Source: an uncultured Oscillospiraceae bacterium
Lineage (GTDB): Bacteria; Bacillota; Clostridia; Oscillospirales; Oscillospiraceae
Assembly: GCA_904398675.1 (NCBI GenBank)
Contig: CAJFPI010000048.1
Coordinates: forward strand, 1-9,861
Direction: 5' to 3'
Length of the DNA stretch: 9,861 bases
Shown: positions 6,133 through 9,861 of the stretch, in pieces
Position numbering within the stretch: the first letter of the stretch is position 1
Layout of the letters: the number at the start of each line of letters is the position of its first letter
Notes under the pieces: generated by a model
Database searches by the model: none
What the model was told of the DNA's origin: nothing
What the model saw: the letters and a program-made list of their open reading frames with translations, nothing else
Position numbers and translations under genes: made by a program

Positions 6133-6317
6133 ACCTGTTTTCCACTGCGCGGCCCTGACCGGCCGTACCGGGGCCGCACTTCCCCGTACGGAGCTGTCTG
6201 ATCATCCTGCCGCCAGATGTGAAAAACAGGTTCTTTTCTGTCAAAAAGGCGCCTGCCCCTCTGGGAATGATTCCGGCGGGAAAGGCACAATCTATGGTAA
6301 GAAACGGGGGAGATCGT
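6133..6317 (+). ncRNA. Structured potA leader RNA, candidate cis-regulator
   Basis: The predicted 5' end begins with one arm of a long stem: 6133-6141 pairs with 6223-6231 (9 bp), then one C/A mismatch, then 6143-6145 pairs with 6219-6221. A U-rich stretch follows (6231-6241). Inside are two strong alternative helices: 6149-6155 with 6171-6177 (7 bp), or 6163-6168 with 6186-6191 plus 6170-6173 with 6182-6185 (10 bp, one bulge). Both need 6171-6173, so only one can form. A second domain pairs 6252-6257 with 6275-6280. The design resembles a riboswitch or attenuator, but I recognise no known class. The open frame running back from potA to GTG 6219 lacks a ribosome site, so I treat this as untranslated leader. 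Pairings were found by eye, without energy calculation. Confidence 0.5.
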
Positions 6318-7529
6318 ATGGGTAAGGAATTGATCCGCCTGGTGGACTGCTGCATGTCCTATGACGGCGAGCAGGTATTGGACCATATCAATCTGTATAT
6401 CAACGACCGGGAGTTTTTGACCCTTTTGGGACCCAGCGGCTGCGGGAAAACCACGACGCTCCGGATCATCGGCGGATTTACCACACCTGTCTCCGGGGAG
6501 GTCCTCTTTGACGGCAGACGGATGAACGACATCCCGCCCCACCAGCGGCAGGTAAATACCGTCTTTCAGCGCTACGCCCTCTTCCCCCACCTGGACGTGT
6601 TTGAAAACGTGGCCTTCGGCCTGCGCATCCCAAAAGTCGTGGAGGAGGAACGCAACGGCAGGACCGTCAGACGGAAGAAAAAGCTGCCGGAGAAGGAGAT
6701 CCAGGAGCGGGTGCTGGAGATGCTGGAGGTGGTGAGCCTCAAGGGTTTTGAGCACCGCCGCATTACCGAGCTCTCCGGCGGCCAGCAGCAGCGGGTGGCC
6801 ATCGCCCGGGCCCTGGTGAACCGGCCCAAGGTGCTGCTGCTGGACGAACCCCTGGGCGCCCTGGACCTGAAGCTGCGCAAGGACATGCAGATCGAACTCA
6901 AGCGCATCCAGCAGCAGGTGGGCATCACCTTTATCTACGTCACCCACGACCAGGAGGAGGCCCTGACCATGTCCGACACCATCGTGGTCATGGACAAGGG
7001 CACCATCCAGCAGATCGGCACCCCCGAGGACATCTACAACGAGCCCAAGAACGCCTTTGTGGCGGACTTCATCGGCGAGTCCAACATCATCGACGGCGTC
7101 ATGGTCCGGGACCGGGTGGTGAAGATGTACGGCCGGGAGTTTGCCTGCCTGGACGGCGGCTTTGCCGAAAACGAGCCGGTGGACGTGGTCATCCGGCCGG
7201 AGGATATCGACATCGTCCCCCCGGAGGAGGGCCAGCTGGTGGGTACCGTCACCAACGTCACCTTCAAGGGGATGCAGTACGACATCATTGTGGATTTCAA
7301 GGGCTTCAAGTGGCTGATCCAGACCACGGACCACTCCCCCGAGGGCCGGCACATCGGCGTGAAGATCGACCCCGACGGCTTCCATATCATGAAGAAGAGC
7401 CAGTACTCCGGCATGTTCGGCGATTACAGCTCCTACAGTGAGGAGTATGAGGAACTCTCCGACGCGGACGCCCTGGACGAGGAGGACGACGGGGAAGCGG
7501 CCCGCCGGGAGGACGGCTATGCGGAATAA
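6318..7529 (+). CDS. potA: Spermidine/putrescine ABC transporter ATP-binding protein
   Basis: This 403-residue cytoplasmic ATPase powers polyamine import. Walker A is GPSGCGKTT (38-46), the Q-loop region is VFQRYALFPH (82-91), the ABC signature LSGGQQQR (152-159), Walker B VLLLDEP (172-178) and the switch H210 in VTHDQEEA. The C-terminal regulatory (TOBE-like) domain spans about 260-360, including VDVVIRPEDI. The match to PotA is strong (LRKDMQIELK, DQEEALTMSD, FIGESN). Two oddities stand out: a charged insert of about 16-20 residues at 107-126 in the helical subdomain, and an acidic tail at 371-403 with about 15 Asp/Glu. The start at 6318 has GGGGGAG at 6306-6312. It heads the operon and overlaps potB by 11 nt. 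Confidence 0.95.
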   Translation: MGKELIRLVDCCMSYDGEQVLDHINLYINDREFLTLLGPSGCGKTTTLRIIGGFTTPVSGEVLFDGRRMNDIPPHQRQVNTVFQRYALFPHLDVFENVAFGLRIPKVVEEERNGRTVRRKKKLPEKEIQERVLEMLEVVSLKGFEHRRITELSGGQQQRVAIARALVNRPKVLLLDEPLGALDLKLRKDMQIELKRIQQQVGITFIYVTHDQEEALTMSDTIVVMDKGTIQQIGTPEDIYNEPKNAFVADFIGESNIIDGVMVRDRVVKMYGREFACLDGGFAENEPVDVVIRPEDIDIVPPEEGQLVGTVTNVTFKGMQYDIIVDFKGFKWLIQTTDHSPEGRHIGVKIDPDGFHIMKKSQYSGMFGDYSSYSEEYEELSDADALDEEDDGEAARREDGYAE

Positions 7530-8331
7530 GTGGATTGCCGCCCCCTATGTGGGGTGGATGGCCCTTTTCGTGGTGGCGCCCCTGATTCTGGTCGTGGTTT
7601 ACGCCCTCACCGCCCGGGACGGCGCTTTCACCCTGGATAACTTCTCCAACATGCTGCAGTACGCCCCCGTGTTCGGCCGCTCCTTCCTGCTGGCCGGCAT
7701 TGCCACGGTGGTGTGCATCCTGCTGGGCTATCCCATGGCCTACTTTCTGGCCCGGGAGCGGGGCCGCCTGCAGAGCATGGCCATGCTGCTGATCATGCTG
7801 CCCATGTGGATGAACTTCCTGCTGCGGACCTACTCCTGGCAGTTCCTGCTGGAGCGCAACGGCTTTTTCAACACGCTCCTGGCCACCATCGGCCTTCCTA
7901 AGCTGGACATCATCAACACCTCCGGCGCGGTGGTGCTGGGCATGGTGTATAACTTCCTGCCTTTCATGGTGCTGCCCATCTTTTCCGTCATCGTGAAGAT
8001 CGACCCCCGGATCATCGAGGCCGCCCAGGACCTGGGTGCCAACAGCATCCAGGTGTTTCGCCGGGTGACGTTCCCCCTGTCCCTGCCGGGGGTCCTCTCC
8101 GGGGTGACCATGGTGTTCATCCCGTCGGTCTCCACGTTCGTGATCTCCCGCCTGCTGGGCGGCGGCAAGAGCCTCTTGCTGGGCGACCTCATTGAGATGC
8201 AGTTCCTGGGCTCCGCCTACAATCCCCATCTGGGCTCCGCCATCTCCCTGGTGATGATGGTGATCGTCCTGATCTCCATGGGGCTCATGAACCGCTTCGG
8301 CGAGGGTGAGGGAAAGGCGGTGCTGCTGTGA
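7519..8331 (+). CDS. potB: Spermidine/putrescine ABC transporter permease PotB
   Basis: This 270-residue inner-membrane permease has six likely helices at about 11-32, 55-79, 88-110, 137-160, 190-212 and 240-257. The EAA loop that docks on the ATPase is EAAQDLGANSIQVFRRVTFP (167-186), continuing to LPG at 189-191. The segments MLPMWMNFLLRTYSW and YNFLPFMVLPI are typical of PotB. The start at 7519 has GGGAGGA just upstream, inside the end of potA; the 11-nt overlap suggests translational coupling. It forms the channel together with PotC. Confidence 0.94.
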   Translation: MRNKWIAAPYVGWMALFVVAPLILVVVYALTARDGAFTLDNFSNMLQYAPVFGRSFLLAGIATVVCILLGYPMAYFLARERGRLQSMAMLLIMLPMWMNFLLRTYSWQFLLERNGFFNTLLATIGLPKLDIINTSGAVVLGMVYNFLPFMVLPIFSVIVKIDPRIIEAAQDLGANSIQVFRRVTFPLSLPGVLSGVTMVFIPSVSTFVISRLLGGGKSLLLGDLIEMQFLGSAYNPHLGSAISLVMMVIVLISMGLMNRFGEGEGKAVLL

Positions 8332-9206
8332 AGAAAAACGGTGTGCTCTCCCGCCTGTTCGTGGCGGTGATGTTTCTCTTTCTCTACGCCCCCATCTTCG
8401 TGCTGATCGTCTTTTCCTTCAACGACTCCAAGTCTAACGCCGTCTGGGGCGGCTTCACCCTGGACTGGTACCGGGAGCTGCTGGGGAACCGGACGGTGCT
8501 CAGCGCCCTGCAGACCACGCTGGAGGTCTCCATTCTGGCCACCATCATTGCAACCGTGGTGGGCACCGCGGCGGCCATCGGCTTTTCCAGCATGAAGCGC
8601 CGTCCCCGGAACCTGTGCCTGACGGTGAACAACATTCCCCTGACCAACGCGGACATCATCACGGGCGTGTCCATGATGCTGCTGTTCGTGTTCGCGGGGC
8701 AGGTGCTGGCGGACTTCTCCGGCTGGCTGAACGCCCAGGAGTGGGCGGTGAACGCCAACCTCTGGTTTGACTTCAGCTTCAACCTGGGCTTTATCACGCT
8801 GCTGATCGCCCACATCACCTTTGACATCCCCTATGTCATCGTCTCCGTGCTGCCCAAGCTCCACCAGCTGGACCCCAACCTGGCGGAGGCCGCCATGGAC
8901 CTGGGCGCCACCCGGTGGACGGCTTTCCGCAAGGTGGTGCTGCCGGAGCTGATGCCCGGCATTGTCAATGGGCTCCTGATCGCCTTTACCATGAGCATCG
9001 ATGATTTCGTCATCAGCTACTTCACCGCCGGCAGCCAGGCGTCCACCCTCTCCATGGTGGTGTACTCCATGGTGCGCCGCCGGGTGAGCCCGGAGATCAA
9101 CGCCCTGTCCACCCTGATGTTCGTGGCGGTGCTGCTGCTGCTGGTGATCATCAACCTGCGCCAGGCCCGGCAGGACGCCAGGCGCCAGGCCGCCCTGCGG
9201 CGGTGA
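8328..9206 (+). CDS. potC: Spermidine/putrescine ABC transporter permease PotC
   Basis: This 292-residue permease is PotB's partner. It begins with GTG in a GTGA overlap with the potB stop, giving MKKNGVLSRL; AGGCGG stands seven bases upstream. Hydrophobic helices include about 10-31, 63-85, 109-128, 152-174, 208-230 and 258-276. The EAA loop is EAAMDLGATRWTAFRKVVLP (187-206), and SIDDFVISYF (223-232) is a PotC signature. It is about 28 residues longer than E. coli PotC (264); part of the excess is a Trp-rich stretch at about 128-150 (DFSGWLNAQEW, NLWFDFSF) between two helices, probably an extracellular loop where PotD docks (inference). The C-terminus is basic (RQARQDARRQ). Confidence 0.93.
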   Translation: MKKNGVLSRLFVAVMFLFLYAPIFVLIVFSFNDSKSNAVWGGFTLDWYRELLGNRTVLSALQTTLEVSILATIIATVVGTAAAIGFSSMKRRPRNLCLTVNNIPLTNADIITGVSMMLLFVFAGQVLADFSGWLNAQEWAVNANLWFDFSFNLGFITLLIAHITFDIPYVIVSVLPKLHQLDPNLAEAAMDLGATRWTAFRKVVLPELMPGIVNGLLIAFTMSIDDFVISYFTAGSQASTLSMVVYSMVRRRVSPEINALSTLMFVAVLLLLVIINLRQARQDARRQAALRR

Positions 9207-9216
9207 TCCCTTCCGT

Positions 9217-9265
9217 TCACACGGGCCGCGGCCCTGGTGATATGAGTTTTCAAATTTGAAAGGAG
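9217..9265 (+). promoter_or_regulatory. potC-potD intergenic hairpins and potD ribosome site
   Basis: The 72-nt gap holds GGGCCGCGGCCC (9223-9234), a perfect palindrome extended by TCAC/GTGA pairing across a small internal loop (9217-9240). A second perfect palindrome, TTTCAAATTTGAAA (9248-9261), runs directly into the ribosome site AGGAG (9261-9265). No T tract follows the GC hairpin, so it is not a terminator. The hairpins may protect or process the mRNA, or tune potD translation. Confidence 0.5.
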
Positions 9266-9278
9266 AACGAGAAAGAAA

Positions 9279-9861
9279 TTGAAAAAGACTCTGGCACTCA
9301 TGTTGAGCCTGACCCTGGCGGTCAGCCTCCTGTCCGGATGCGTCAGCTCCCGCGAGGAGACCGACTCCGGCGACACCTCCGACGGAACCCAGCAGGCCTC
9401 CGGCGGCGAGGTGAATGTGTACAACTGGGGTGAGTATATCGACGAGTCCGTATTGGAGGACTTCGAGGCTGCCACCGGCATCCACGTCAACTACCAAATG
9501 TACGACAGCAATGAGACCATGTACGCCATGATCGCCGGCGGCGGAACGGATTACGATGTGGTGATCCCCTCCGACTATATGATCGCCCGGATGATCGAGG
9601 AGGACATGCTGGAGCCCCTGAATTTTGGCAACATCCCCAACTTCGAGGACGTCGACCCGGAGCTGAAGAACCCGGAGTACGACCCGGAGAACCTGTACTC
9701 CGTGCCCTACATGTGGGGCCTCATGGGGGTCATCTACAACACCACCATGGTGGACGAGGCGGACCTGGGCAGCTGGGACCTGCTCTGGAATGAGAAGTAC
9801 AGCGGCGACATCGTGATGATCGACAACTCCCGGGACGCCATCGGCATCGCTCTCAAGCGGC
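9279..9861 (+). CDS. potD: Polyamine-binding lipoprotein PotD (partial)
   Basis: The first 194 codons are present; the gene runs off the window. The product begins MKKTLALMLSLTLAVSLLSGC, a lipoprotein signal peptide with lipobox LSGC and lipidated C21, so it is tethered outside the membrane to capture spermidine or putrescine. A Ser/Thr/Asp/Gly linker (about 22-42) precedes the PotD domain, marked by VNVYNWGEYIDESVLEDFEAATGI (about 45-68), DYDVVIPSDYMIARM and YSVPYMWGLMGVIYNTTMVD. The start is TTG at 9279, about 13 nt after AGGAG, a longish gap. An in-frame ATG at 9300 would leave a signal peptide without its basic end, so TTG is preferred. It completes the potABCD order. Confidence 0.93.
   Translation, partial: MKKTLALMLSLTLAVSLLSGCVSSREETDSGDTSDGTQQASGGEVNVYNWGEYIDESVLEDFEAATGIHVNYQMYDSNETMYAMIAGGGTDYDVVIPSDYMIARMIEEDMLEPLNFGNIPNFEDVDPELKNPEYDPENLYSVPYMWGLMGVIYNTTMVDEADLGSWDLLWNEKYSGDIVMIDNSRDAIGIALKR

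Noticed and set aside
6219..6317. In-frame GTG extension of potA by 33 residues
   Set aside because: There is no ribosome site before the GTG, the residues do not resemble PotA, and a strong site precedes the ATG at 6318. The GTG also lies in a predicted RNA stem.
6126..7385. Long open frame of 419 codons on the minus strand opposite potA
   Set aside because: It is antisense to a clear potA, is rich in His/Asp/Val/Leu as expected from the reverse of GC-rich codons, and has no family motif.
7387..8229. Minus-strand open frame opposite potB
   Set aside because: It is a low-complexity His/Gln/Gly/Pro-rich shadow of potB with no ribosome site or motif.
8217..9497. Long open frame of 426 codons on the minus strand opposite potC and potD
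   Set aside because: Its His/Gln/Gly-rich composition is that of an antisense shadow of clear pot genes.
1..9861. CRISPR array, phage, insertion sequence, tRNA/rRNA or defence genes
   Set aside because: I looked for spaced repeats, transposase or integrase motifs and tRNA-like cloverleafs on both strands and saw none. The gene content is housekeeping, efflux and polyamine import.

Overview
The window is a stretch of chromosome from a GC-rich Firmicute, most likely an Oscillospiraceae-type clostridium (Flavonifractor/Lawsonibacter-like; this placement is inference from sequence style, not a database hit). The reasons are a GC-rich coding sequence with AT-rich promoter islands, strong AGGAGG-type ribosome sites, textbook TTGACA-17-TATAAT promoters, the yceD-rpmF pair, and an S4/RluA protein of Firmicute type. 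Most of it is ordinary, well-packed housekeeping and accessory content. I see no CRISPR array, prophage, insertion sequence, toxin-antitoxin or defence cassette.

Layout, left to right. (1) Positions 1-41 hold the last codons of a plus-strand gene. Positions 42-242 are non-coding and unusually rich in inverted repeats; the last of them is the strong terminator of the leftward genes. (2) Positions 243-1866 are a leftward two-gene unit, a cytidine-deaminase-like enzyme followed by a membrane-anchored endonuclease/exonuclease/phosphatase-family protein. (3) Positions 1904-2734 are the leftward housekeeping operon yceD (DUF177)-rpmF (ribosomal protein L32), with a consensus promoter and a 13-bp-stem terminator. 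(4) Positions 2760-4922 are a leftward MFS drug-efflux-type transporter and its upstream TetR-family repressor. Each has a palindromic operator at its promoter and the two operators share a core, so one regulator probably controls both. (5) Positions 4940-6001 are a rightward RluA-type pseudouridine synthase with its own divergent promoter and a terminator that overlaps its stop codon. (6) Positions 6098-9861 are the rightward potA-potB-potC-potD operon for a spermidine/putrescine ABC importer; potD runs off the window.

The pot genes form one machine: PotA is the ATPase, PotB and PotC the two permease subunits (translationally coupled by 11-nt and 4-nt overlaps), and PotD the lipoprotein that captures polyamine outside the membrane. 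The most interesting feature is upstream of potA. A good sigma-A promoter places the transcript start near 6133, about 185 nt ahead of the potA start codon. The predicted leader begins exactly with one arm of a long stem that closes about 99 nt later, and inside lie two strong, mutually exclusive hairpins. This resembles a cis-acting regulatory RNA (riboswitch or attenuator-like). I cannot match it to a known class by eye, so it is the best candidate here for something undescribed.
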